Assembly (NCBI GenBank): GCA_009767595.1
Contig: VSDK01020415.1
Span: 82,986 to 146,985, forward strand
Direction: 5' to 3'
Source of the DNA: Symbiodinium kawagutii
Taxonomy: Eukaryota > Sar > Dinophyceae > Suessiales > Symbiodiniaceae
DNA: 64,000 bases
The notes under the pieces were generated by a model that ran no database searches, had not been told where the DNA came from, and saw nothing but the letters and a program-made list of their open reading frames with translations. Shown one piece after another: positions 1-10,746 of this stretch. The first letter of the stretch is position 1. Every line of letters starts with the position of its first letter. Made by a program: the position numbers and the translations under genes.

Positions 1-2136
1 GGGGAGGGGAAGATGGGAATGAAGAGCTGTCCGCGGACAGGAAGAACAATCTTGAGACTTGAGACAATCTTGGAAAAACAGATCAAAACACACAAAACAA
101 ACCAAGACATTGCAATTTTTTGGAACCGCAGGTGTTCTCAAAAAGACCTTTGCAGCTATAAAATCATCTCACACAGGTGTCCTACCAAGTATCAGCAAAG
201 ACTACAAAATCACGACCCTCAAGTCCAGAGTGTGAGAAGCAGGATTTGTTACTACAAAGTAATCAGTTTGTAGAGCACCCGGGCGTCCTGTTTTTTGTAG
301 GGTATCGACACCTCGTTCCCTCACATTGCCGCCTGTTTTACGTCTCTCTTCATTATACGAGCTCTATAATAACCCCCAAAGTGATCAACTGCTGACTTGG
401 CCAAATTAGCCAACGATGTGGACCATCTCAATTTCTGGAGATTGCTACAAATTTGAGAGGCTTCGAGCACAAACACAACCTCTCCAGATCTTGTCAGCAG
501 GTTTCTGGTATCTCATTCTCTCAAAAGCTGCAGCGAGAATGCTTTTTCCGCAAGGACATAAACGAAGAAATTCATAGTGACATGCACCGACTCGCTTGTC
601 AAGTCAGGAAACATCCGAGAAGAAAGGGAGAAATGCGGGGCGTGGAAAGTGGTGGCACGAGGTGCTAGCCACGCTCGCTACCGCCTCTCTGTCTCTTGTG
701 GGCTCCTCACAGGGCTCCCTTTGATGTTGTGACAAAGCACGCAGAAACTGCATGAACTCACGGTCTCGGCTGTTGGTTTTACTTCACTGACTTCACTGAC
801 GCTTTGCCACATCGCCCTTGCTTTGTGTTTATCGGGAAGTGCTACCTGAGATCAAGTGAACCAATGACAACAAACATACGCTACATATCTGAAACACTTG
901 GTGCTTACCTGGTAAATAAAGACATGTACCGATACAAATTGACACTGATCACTGATACCAATGGCAGAATGAAAGAGTGGCACGTTCCCAGTGGAGCCAG
1001 GCTTGCCCGCTTCATGAATATTTGCTCTTAACCCAGGCCGCAAATTCAGCCAAGGTGCAAGAATTCTTGCGCGCCCTGCCATCAACCTGCAGAAGCTTGA
1101 ACGAAAGAAAACCATTGACATCCAAAGTTTCAGAGCTTGAAGTTCCTTCATGTTCCTTCATGTTCCTTCTCTGTCTATTGAAGTGATCAATCTGTGCCCA
1201 ATCTTTTCGCCACCCACTTAACCGCTGTTGAATCCTTCGAGGGCAACTGAAATGGATTGGCTTTATTTGGGATGATTGATTTCCTGTTGTCCTTGCACTA
1301 CATGACCATTTAATACAATTTATATGATCTACATGGTTCTTTTTGTTGGCCGTGGACTCAAAGTGTCCTGGTGTAATCATTCAGGCACATATTTTTCCCT
1401 AATGCGCAGCGAAGGGTTCTCGTTTCACCTTGGGAGTCTGGGGGTGGAGAGCTGCTCGCTCGGAGTGATGTTTTCAGTCGCACCCGTCCGTTGCAGTTTG
1501 CAATCATCCGTTTGGGGTCTCCGTGGCCATGACAGTGGCGAGTTTGCAGAAGGCCATCGTTTTGGTCGCCATGTCTTGCGGATCAGAAATGTTTCATCTT
1601 CGTTTCGGACATGTCGTGTTGGTGTTGGTCGTTTTGTACACTCCACACTGGTAGTCGTGCTCAGGGTTCCACAATTTGCAAAAGCCGTGAGAAAAGCAAG
1701 GCTTTCTCGATTTCTTGCTTTTCTGCACCCTGTCACTGGGGGAAGGACCTGAGAGGAATGTCAAATCTTTTCTTTGTGTGGCTCATGTGGTACTTCGAGC
1801 ACATGCAGCTGTTACAGGAACGCTCTCCTGTTGATACGCAAACTACCATCATGGTCTGGACAGAACAATGAAGCTTGTCCTTGGCTGTCAACCCTAGCAA
1901 ACAAGTGTCTCTCCACAAATTCTTCCAGTGGTGGTGATTCTGACATGGTGTACAGTTGCTTCCATTTGTGCATACATGTGTTGTGTGCATGGTGAACTTT
2001 TTACTCAAACCAAAAAAGCCTGATATACGCTGGCCTTTTTGGAGCTAGGTGTGCTATGGGGAAAAGCTGCAGCTCGTGGGTGGTGACTTTGAGACTATCG
2101 TTGCGAACCGGTATCTAGAAAACCAGCTCGGCACCC
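1..2136. other. No gene recognised
   Basis: No open frame here shows a domain, a coding-like composition or a splice-bounded exon that I can recognise. The longest open frames (up to about 140 codons) look like chance frames in mixed-composition DNA. Undetected short exons of the MAM-type gene that follows on the minus strand cannot be excluded. Confidence 0.5.
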
Positions 2137-2665
2137 GGAGTTGCATTCTCAGATTATCAATGGCGATGTTGCTGGACCAACCAGAGCCAGTTACAGCCAC
2201 AAATCGGAACTGGGAGATGGTGGCTGGTATGGTCACATTTGCTTCAAGCCAATCCGCTCCTTGATTGCCGGACATTCTCCACAATATGGTCCAAGTGGCA
2301 TCCGACCATCCTTCGAGAGAAAGTTCCCCCATGTGGCGCCAAGCATATGATACCCAAAACCAAAATGCCAAGAAAACGATGGACTGGATGAGGAGTAGGA
2401 CTTCAGGGTTTCCAGCATCAGAATGAGCATCAAAATGAGCATCAATGGCTCGAAACTACAAATTGAAATCCAAAACCCTGCGCCTTGTCAGGGAAGTTTG
2501 GACTTGAAGCATACACATAGAGGGAATAGTCTCCTTGCTTTGCCGTATCAAGCCCTGTGGCGGATGACAGGATCGAGCCACTTTTTCGAAGCCAGCGGAA
2601 CCTGTCGGTCATGACCAGCTGCACAAATCGACTTCAAAGGTGCACCGCAGATCTTGAGAAGCGCA
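2137..2665 (-). pseudogene. MAM-domain exons, frame-broken
   Basis: Read on the minus strand this stretch spells most of a MAM domain, an extracellular adhesion-type beta-sandwich module. The first part (2665-2484) carries CTFEVDLCSW, then DRFRWLRKSGS, then YSLYVYASSPNFPDK. The second part (about 2400-2137) carries GYHMLGATWG, then ELSLEGWSDATWTILW, GNQGADWLEANV and NIAIDNL. These follow the usual MAM order: Cys/Phe-Glu start, aromatic-Arg block, Tyr-x-x-x-Ala-Ser-Ser, Tyr-His-Met, Leu-Trp, Gly-x-Gln-Gly, and Ile-Ala-Ile-Asp end. A possible GC donor follows AAG at 2484 and an AG acceptor precedes 2665. Two single-base frame changes interrupt it: near 2600-2616, and in a run of five C (plus strand) at 2326-2330. 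It may be a decayed exon pair or an intact gene with assembly indels. Confidence 0.6.
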
Positions 2666-3759
2666 CTGACCGAAGGGAGCACGGCATAGCCACAGACACC
2701 ACAGGCACTTCACACCGAACATTGGCGTTCCAGCCGTGTGCAAACCACATTTTTTTGCCTCAGGCGATACGTCAAACGCATCCTATGACAGCCTTGATCC
2801 AGTGCATCCAATCTGACTATCGGCTGAAATGGATTTCAACATCCGAATCATCACAATCTTCGGTGTTCAGACCTTCCAATGTTCGACTGTCTCTGGGGAA
2901 ACTCGAAGCATAGCCGTAGCTGCATCCACTTTGTGTTGTCAAACGCAGTTCGCAAGTATGCTCCATAATTTTTGCCCTGAGCCTTCAACACTCCGAAAAC
3001 TGCGAAGCTTTTACCTGTCCGATCAAAAAAAGTAACATCACATCACACTTCATCTTGCATTTGGAGCAACGGGCAGCTGAATTCCCATAGGTCCAACATG
3101 TCTGAACGATTCTGAACGCCTCATGGGCTCTTATCATTTAAGTGCCTACGCATCTACAAATAAACATCACTTGAAAACAATGGGATCTTCGACAACAAAA
3201 CCTTGCGAAACCCGTATTCCGCTGAAACTGTGTTCGTTTTGTCACTGATTTCGTAAGCAGCAGCAAGACCGGTTTTGAACTAGCACTCTATCCACTCTCT
3301 ACAGCATGTGCCTGTAGCACCCGCTTGCAGTGAGAAATGTTCCATGGAATCCTGACAAAAAAAAGCACTTGCATTTAGGCGTAAAAAAGTAGCCAAACTG
3401 AACCAAATTCTTCAAGAATAAATGTCATACTCAATTTGGTCATACTCATTCTGCTCAACTCTTGTCCTTGGTCCTTGGCTTCAACAAGAAACAAAGACCT
3501 TGCCAACCAAAGGAGCTTCAAATCACACCTCCTCTTGCAATTGGTGCAATGGACCAGTGAATTCCGCATGTCTGAATATGCCAAAACCATGTGCCATCAA
3601 GGAGCCGCAGCCTGACAGATGGATCATACATGGACCTGGTCCAGTCGCAAACACCTGGCCGTTTCCTTACCGATACAACTTACCACAGCATTTCTTGATG
3701 TAGGAAAACTGGGCTCAGACGCTTGCGATGAACTCTGGATCGAAATGTGATTCAGAAAT
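2666..3759. other. No gene recognised
   Basis: No domain, repeat or convincing exon was seen. Upstream exons of the MAM-type gene could lie here on the minus strand, but none is readable. Confidence 0.45.
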
Positions 3760-3819
3760 ATTCACAACTGGATGATTCACAACTGGATGATTCACAACTG
3801 GATGATCAACAACTGGATC
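3760..3819. repeat. 15-bp tandem repeat, 4 units
   Basis: The unit ATTCACAACTGGATG occurs four times head to tail. The first three copies are identical and the fourth has three changes (ATCAACAACTGGATC). It is a short minisatellite with no coding context. Confidence 0.9.
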
Positions 3820-5485
3820 AAAAACTGTGGTCTTGTGTTGCACCTCTCAGTGTGGCTGGGTTGGGCATCTCAAGTGGCCTCAGATTGGCCGAGGCCTCGC
3901 AGGAGTGCCTCTGCTTGTGGTTACGATTTGCACGGCACTCCCACGGGCTTCACAGTGCAGAAGCACGGGATCAGGACACAGAAAGATACATGAAGCATAT
4001 ATCGACGCATATTGTAAATATCCTCAATCCTCAACCTCCCACTATAAGCCTTCGAACTGGACGTCCTCAACTCATCAACTCATGTCACTGTCCAAACCCG
4101 CGCTTGATCCATGTCTCAGTCTTCGAACTCTGAAAGCTTCAACAAATTTCAAGGAGAGCCACCTCCTGAGGCCTTCGCTGAGAGGAGCTGTGACAGATTC
4201 ACACCTGGTTCCTGCGCAGCTCAGGGAGTTGGAGAGAAGGCTCTCAGAGATGTTGGAAACCTGCGCACGGAGCATAGCCAGCTCTCAGCGAAATAGCAAA
4301 ACAGCAAAAGAGAGCACCTCGCTCGTTTCAAGCGCTGGTCTTTCTGGTCTTTGATGCCAACACATTCTTGGTGCAATGTCTTGCGCCATTCCGACCTGAC
4401 CTGAAAGTGGCTGCAAAGGTTCGGCATCTTCTCCAAAGCTTGCCAAGTTCACATTGCGTTGACACAGAAAATTATTACGGAAGAACAATGATGTAAATAT
4501 TTCTGTCTTCTCGTTGGGTAACTCTCGTAGAAAGTTGGAATCAAACGTGGAAGCAGTTCGAACCTCCCCGTCATTTGAAGGTGAAATTCAATGTGTATTC
4601 TTCCGGTTCTGTGTCTTCCAAGGGGCGGCATCACCTCAAGTTGTTTGTGGTTGGATCAACTGTCACAGTTGAATTGGAAGACAACTGGAAGAATGATGGG
4701 TATGATAACTATGAATAACGTTGAGATACATGTACGCTTGCTCTTCCATGCTTCAATTATATGTTTCATTGATATTCTAAGCATCAAACAGCATCAATAT
4801 ATATATATAATATATTCAACAAACCATAGATTGTATCAGTATTAGATTTAAAAAAATCACATAGAGGTTGGCGCTTTGGACTCGGTGCTTCGAGCAGGAC
4901 TGGGGTTCAAACCGTGACGCCTCATCATGGAACACCTGAATCTACTTGATTCAACTACAGTGGTAAACCAACAGCAACAAAGCACACGTAGACCCAAACA
5001 AAGCTCAGTCAGCCAACAGCACGCAGCAGCTGCAAACCTATCCACGGTCCAGAACTGTGTCCACAAACATCAGCGGCACCTCCGCAGTTTGCCCCTTTCA
5101 ACCCACGTAGAGCAGTCTTTGAGCCCAGCCGATTCAACATGAAGGTCTTTGAGTCATGAGTGTTTGACACTAAGTGTCAAAGTGGACGAGTGAACTGGTA
5201 TTGTTCTTAACGCAAAGGCTGCGACGGATATTTTCTGCCGAGAGTTGTGGCGGTGACTGACTTGGTGAAACGTGGCCAGCTGTGAGATGCTAATTTGTAC
5301 ACTTCGGTACTGGCAAGCCGGTTTGATGGAGCATGGAAGCCTCGCTTCAGCACAAGTTTATGCTTTATTCTTGCTCAAGAATCCCTTTCTCTGAATGCTT
5401 TAAATTTTTTTGCGCATGACAGCCATCCCCGCACCGATCGGCTTTTGCCGGATCTGCAACTTAACTCGTGTGGTGTCCCTCGGCA
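3820..5485. other. No gene recognised
   Basis: No recognisable coding sequence. There is an AT-rich patch with a TATATATA run near 4799-4815. A sequence at about 4866-4920 resembles a tRNA B-box by chance (see rejected items). Confidence 0.45.
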
Positions 5486-5630
5486 GACCTCACAGACCAC
5501 AGGCAAACACAGAGGTCGGTGCTTCGGGCTTGAAAGCCAGAAAACTGGAGTCCGAAGGTTGTTTCTTTACACACTGTCACTCTTTGAATTGTTAAAGCTC
5601 CCAAGTCATACACCTAGTTGGGCAAAGCCT
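5486..5630 (+). repeat. Dispersed repeat, copy 1
   Basis: This stretch aligns with 17362-17528 in the same orientation. Shared blocks include GACCTCACAGA, AAAGTCAGAAAACT-like sequence, ACACACTGTCACTCTTTGA, TTAAAGCTCCCAAGTCAT and GCAAAGCCT. Flanks do not match. It is an old dispersed element of unknown class; no ends or target duplication are clear. Confidence 0.75.
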
Positions 5631-6019
5631 TTTCTGAAGCCATGGCCATCATTCAACAACTCAACGCTGACAACATCAACGACCTCTGTGAACATCACAT
5701 TGCTCAGCTCCGGTGCCAGGCCTCAGATCTGAGAAATTCGACGATTTTTTGCTGGCGCTTTCTTTGAGCGCACTGCAGTGGAGTTTTGCCTCGCGCAGTG
5801 ATGAAACTGTATCACAGCACGCTATCACACTGCCACTTGCATCTGGCACTGACGCTGGGTCAGCATCGACAGAACATCCCTGACAAATTCACGTGCACAA
5901 ACTCACCTCAAGGTACGTTGCAATGCTTTCTTTGTGCCCGAAGATATCGCGAAGAACAAAAAATGCTATGCATCGCTACGCTTTTTGAAGGTTCAAGCGG
6001 TCTGAGGCATCTCTGAGGC

Positions 6020-6165
6020 CCCCGACCGTCGTAACCTTTGGCATCTCGTGGAGCTTTCGCAGCTACGAGCAGCTGCACCACTTCCAAGTGACCACAGGAT
6101 GCCGCCTCGTGGAGCGGCATGTTGCCTTGGAGGCCGTGCAGAGCTGAACACGGGCCGTGGAAATG
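6020..6165 (-). CDS. Ankyrin-repeat exon fragment
   Basis: The minus strand encodes GNMPLHEAASCGHLEVVQLL followed by VAAKAPRDAKGYDG. This is one good ankyrin repeat: the Pro-Leu-His turn, the Ala-Ala first helix, Gly-His-x-x-Val-Val-x-x-Leu-Leu second helix, and the Asp-Ala-Lys hairpin. It lies in an open frame from about 6195 to 5908. Only one repeat is visible and no neighbouring exon was identified, so it may be one exon of an ankyrin protein or a remnant. Ankyrin proteins are protein-binding adaptors; no partner can be inferred. Confidence 0.55.
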
Positions 6166-6485
6166 GATCTGAACAGCTGGGCATCTAAGCATCACGTGTC
6201 AAACTCAGTACATCAATCACATCACTTAGATCTACTCAGACTTCAGTTCATTGAGGATGAATGAATCAATGAATGACATACATTTTAGTGGTTCAATGCA
6301 ACTGACACATCACGGTTGCACGTAGACCCTGCACTTCATGGACGGAGTGCCGCTTTCTGGATTTGTTGCAACCAGCTGATGGGGCTCCGATTTGGAGTGC
6401 TGATTCAAGATGCTACAAGTACCACCATCCCTATCTGAATATCATCTTGCTGAATTGGCAGCGAAGATCCAGGAACCTGATTTGA

Positions 6486-6490
6486 ATATC
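6486..6490. repeat. Target-site duplication of the copia element (left)
   Basis: ATATC directly precedes the left LTR and is repeated at 14491-14495 directly after the right LTR. Five-base duplications are normal for Ty1/copia integrases. Confidence 0.9.
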
Positions 6491-6612
6491 TCCAAAGGTT
6501 CCCCACACACTGAGGCAACCCTTTTTCTCCTTGAGCACACATGGCCTGTAGCGGTGACCATATGTACATGCAGGTGTCACATGGGGCGTGAGTCAGGATA
6601 CAATCTCACTCA
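6491..6612 (-). repeat. 3' LTR of the copia element
   Basis: 122 bp, identical to 14369-14490 except C instead of T at 6552. On the element strand it begins TGAGTGAG and ends CTTTGGA, so it starts with TG but lacks the usual terminal CA. It is preceded on that strand by the purine-rich GGCGGGG tract. Confidence 0.95.
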
Positions 6613-6625
6613 CCCCGCCTGACAG
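6613..6625 (-). other. Polypurine tract
   Basis: On the element strand the bases directly before the 3' LTR read CAGGCGGGG, a short purine-rich run at the place where plus-strand DNA priming occurs in LTR elements. It is shorter and more GC-rich than typical tracts; assignment is by position. Confidence 0.55.
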
Positions 6626-6746
6626 TTGGCCTATTAGGCTCCACTGTCATTAGTGAGATGTTCTCCCACCAAAGAAAACAGTCGAGTCGCACCGCGTCCA
6701 GGTCGAAGTCGAGGCAAAGGTGGTCTTGGATCCACCTCACCGAAAT

Positions 6747-7180
6747 TCAAACGGGGTCGAACTCGGCGATCTCCATGTCCTTCAGCTCCATCGGCGCCAC
6801 CAAGGTCTGCAGGTCGAGCTCGGTCACGTCGATACACACTGTAGTCCACGTTCTCATCATCGCTGTAGTGGAAGGCCGCATCACGCAACAGCTGAGGGTC
6901 CACTTCCACATCATAGCCTTCAGGAACTTCAGCACCAACCATCTCAGCCAGGTCGCCTGTACGAATGCCACCTGATTCCTGGTTGTAGTCGGTGTAGTCA
7001 ATCTCGATCTCCTGAGAGTCCCAAATAGGCTCAGCTCGACTGGCATACTCCGGGTCAAAAGGAGGCATGCCATCGTCCACAAGCTCATCACCTTGAACTT
7101 CTCCAGAATCGTGTCCTTCACGAGGCAGGATCTCCACGTAGATCTGCGCTGGATGGAGAAAAGGGTTCAGAACTGGAACC
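6747..7180 (-). pseudogene. C-terminal acidic tail of the copia polyprotein, frame-shifted
   Basis: After the reverse transcriptase frame stops at 7118, coding-like sequence continues in another frame. It runs from about 7180, includes FLHPAQIYVEIL, an acidic stretch EVQGDELVDDGMPPFDPEYA and EVDPQLLRDAAF, and continues to DDENVDYS near 6845. It then shifts again at a GTGTGT run and reads CIDVTELDLQTLVAPMEL to a stop at 6747, 134 bp before the LTR. The acidic, low-complexity character is constant across the joins, so I read this as one tail with two small indels (7150-7200 and about 6835) rather than separate genes. Function unknown. Confidence 0.5.
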
Positions 7181-10100
7181 CAATCCCAGAAAACGATTCT
7201 CCATTCGCTGCCAATCATCGGGAAGCAGCGAGTCTTCAATGCCAGGGGTCTCCTTCTCCTGGTCGTCGTCCATGCTGCTCTCGTCGTTCTGGGACTGCTC
7301 ATCGTCAATCTCGGATTCACTGCTATACTCTTCTGGAGTCCCACCAGGGGAGTAGTCCAAGTTGTCATACTTGTCCCTGAGGTTTTGGTAAAGGTTGTAG
7401 AACTTTCTGTCGAAGCGCTCAATGACGTCATTCTCGAGGAAGTGCTTCAAGTTGGTCATGAGGTACTTCTCGTAGAACTCGAGACTGTGGCGCTCATTGC
7501 CACAGCGGTCCAATAGCTCTTCCATAGTGTTTTGGAGAAGAGGGTGGTCGGAATCCTTCACCGCCTTCAGGAAGTCGTCAACCACATCTATGTCTCCACT
7601 GTCACTGGCCACCACCGCATGATGGATAATCTGAACGACTTTTCGAAGATGTCGAGGAGTCAAGTTGTCCTCGTACTGTAAGTAGTGCCATCGGGCCAGA
7701 ATGAACATCCAAGCCAGAGATTCCTTCTGGCGCTTCCACTCGAGTCCTTCTGCATGGCAGTTCTCCTCGAAGCTTGTGTCTGACCGATCTCCACGTTGAT
7801 TTCCACTGGGAGGAAATGCACTCGAAGAAGGCCTGGGGATCATACTGATCACCAGTAGCATCATAGCCACCATCACCATGACATACTCTAGGATGTAGCA
7901 CTTATCGATGAACTCCTTCTTTGCGTCCATTGCATTGACATTCTTCTGAACGTTTTTGGTGTCCACCTGGAAGTCGATCTCAACCTCGAACTTCATCACC
8001 TTGCTGTCCGCGGCACGTCTCCCACGAAAAGCAGTAGGAGCTTCATAGAGCTTTTCCACCACGAAGTTGTCACTGGGCTGGTTCAAGCGTCCAACCCACA
8101 TCAGTGCCAAACATGACACCAACACCATAGCCATCGCGAAGGCTGCCAACCACCACCTCCACAAAGTACAGGTAGTAGGTCTCCATGTCGAAGCCATCGC
8201 GCCGTGACCCAAGGCCATGTCACAGGAAGCGTCGGCGGGCGTCACAGCTTGAGAAAGTAGGGTGAGCAGCAAGGACACTGCGCTGCTTTCCAACCCTGGC
8301 CCACTGAACATCCTCCTAACCATCATCTTTCTCACTTTCTTCTTCATGTCTTGTTCACACAACTGGTAGTACTCCTTCTCACCTATGGGTTTCCCATCAC
8401 AGTACATACCCATCAGAAACATCATCGTGTTGTGTTTGGTCTTTCCTAGGCCCTTCGTTCCTATGTCTGACATGTTGTAGTTCGTACCTACCGGTCTCAA
8501 TTGAAGAACTTTGTCAGCAACTTTACGTTGAAGCCACAAAAGCTTGCCCTCGATGCGCTTCAATCTCGAGGTTCCCAGCTTCGTTGAAATCGACACAACT
8601 GCTGAGTTGTCAACTCTCAAAATCAATTCACACTCATCACACAGGAACATGACAATGTGCTTGATGTACATTGCATCGATGGTTGTAGACAAGGCTGCAT
8701 ACCATTCAGATTCCGTTGAACTCAATGAAATGGCTTTCTGAGTTCGTGAAGAACTGAAAATCAGATTCCCAGAAATGAAATGAGCTCCACTCGATGTTGA
8801 CTTCACATTCCAGTCTGCATCTGAAAAACTCTCAATCAAAATCATCTCATTGTCATCTGAAACTCCATTGATCTTGGCGAACACTGAATTGTGAGGACTC
8901 GTTGCGGTCATCTCCAGTGTTACTCTTTCAGTCTTCTTCAGGTACCCAATCAAACGTCCCAACATGAGCCAAGCATGCTTTGTAGGGCTTGAGAGATAGG
9001 AGGCAAGGTTCTTTGTAGCATACTGGACGTCACCACGATCATGACTGACATACAACAAAGCTCCGACCAACGAACGATAGACACCAGACAAAGTGGGGTT
9101 CAGAGGTTCGGTGTGGTCCTTCTCATAGAGCTGATTGTTGACGGGAGTATCAAAGAGACGTGGGGGCTTCCCATTGTGCATGGTGTACACGTTGTAGGCA
9201 TTCACAATGTGCTTTGTTTCAGGAATCACTGAAATCCTTTCATAACCTGCCTCAACAACATACAGTTTCTTCAGAAAACTGAACTGTCCTCCATCACGAC
9301 CAGCATACTGCAGAGTCATCTTGTACTTCTTCCGAAGCTTCGTCTCGAACTCGTCCTTCAAGAACTTCTCGTCGAGCAGGAACATGATGTCATCCACATG
9401 CATCAGCAAGCAACCTCGTCCAGGGATGCGCACCACTGCGGGCTGCACCTCACAAGGCTTAGCTGCGAAGTCCTCCTTCAAGGTGTCCAAGAAGTGGTCA
9501 TACCACTTACGAGCTCCATCGCGTTGTCCAGGCAGCACCTTCAAAATGATCCATCCAAAGTCATCACCGGCACTGCTGGAAAAATCACTGCTGAGCACCA
9601 CCTTCCTTGGATGCTCCTGGTCCACCATCAAGTAGGCGTCAGTGATATCGAGGCTTCCAAGCACACGCTTGCTGCTGTGGCTTCCATTCAAAGCCAAAGC
9701 GGGCAAAATCCTTTGGCACGATGTAGTCGATGCAGGGGCGAACATGTCATAGCGGTCCTCAAGGAAATTGAACTCCCTTGCCACTAGCCGGGATCGTCGT
9801 CTGAGCCAAAACTCTGCTCCGTCACGGCTCTTTGGTCTCCAGGTCCTGACAAACTTTGCCGAAAGTTTCGAACCCACTGGTTTGTCCACCATGTCAGGTC
9901 TCGCAATCACCTTCATCTTCTCAAGGCGCTCCATCTCCACCTTGTCAGCCAAGTCGTCAAGCGCTTCCAGCTCAGTAGCGCTCAGATTTGGTTCTTCTTC
10001 TGAAAGTTTCGGGAACCAAAGCTTATCGCTGGCATCTTGGGTTTCCACCTGGAACTGGTCGAAGTGGTCACTGTCCCAAAAGTCGTCATAGCCGTCGTTG

Positions 10101-10746
10101 AAGTCATAGTTCACCTCCACGGCTTCATCCAAATGAACTAGCTCTTCTCCTGCTATCTGTCTGGTTTCAATTCTGGGTCTTTTCGCAACCGGTTCTCCTT
10201 CTACTGGTCTCGATGCTGTTGGGGCTGGAGTTCGAGGCACAGCATTACCCATGTCCTGGTCCACAGTTCCCGCAAACGGCACAGACCCTGGAGCAATCAC
10301 TGGTCGAGGTGTCGCCGCTATAGGAACTGGAGTAAGCGGTCTGTCTCTTCTCACAAGCTCCCCAAGATTCACCGTGTCTGGAATGGTGACTTCAAAGTTT
10401 TCACCATCAGGTTCTTGTTCTTCATCAGTAGGAGGGTCTGATGCAGCTTCATCTTCTCCTGGTTCTGGAAGCTCGTCAGCAATTGGGTCTGGCCTTCTGG
10501 AGGATTTGACACGTGGATGAAGGGTCGAGCCTTTCACTTCCACCATCCAAGAATCAACAATGAACTTCTGGTACATCTCCGTCAAAGCTGTCCAGTCATC
10601 GTACATTCGCTTGATAGACCTTGTCAATCTTATAGTACCTTCGAATCCAACAATGAACATGTCGTGGGTCATGGTCTTGGACAGGAAAATTGCCTCTGTC
10701 CATCTGGCTCCTCCCTTTGGACCTGGCTTCCGATACGTCCAGGCCA
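7118..10746 (-). CDS. pol: Copia pol: integrase C-terminus, reverse transcriptase, RNase H and extension
   Basis: The frame enters after a break at about 10745, where it reads WTYRKPGPKGGARWTEA, the C-terminal integrase region. Reverse transcriptase of the RVT_2 type follows: SRLVAREFN near 9780, GSLDITDAYL near 9640, and the catalytic box MHVDD at about 9389-9400, with His where Tyr is usual. RNase H (about 8850-8430) has SDADW, SSTESEWYA, LRVDNSA and NMSDIGTKGLG, so its acidic residues are present. A further 430 or so codons follow, with two hydrophobic segments (about 8155-8090 and 7890-7835) and an acidic end. The enzyme copies the element RNA into DNA in cytoplasmic particles. Frame breaks at both ends mean this copy probably does not make a full polyprotein unless frameshifting occurs. 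Confidence 0.85.

Noticed and set aside
4866..4920. tRNA-like sequence with GGTTCAAACC
   Set aside because: No cloverleaf can be drawn, the A-box is poor and the length is too short.
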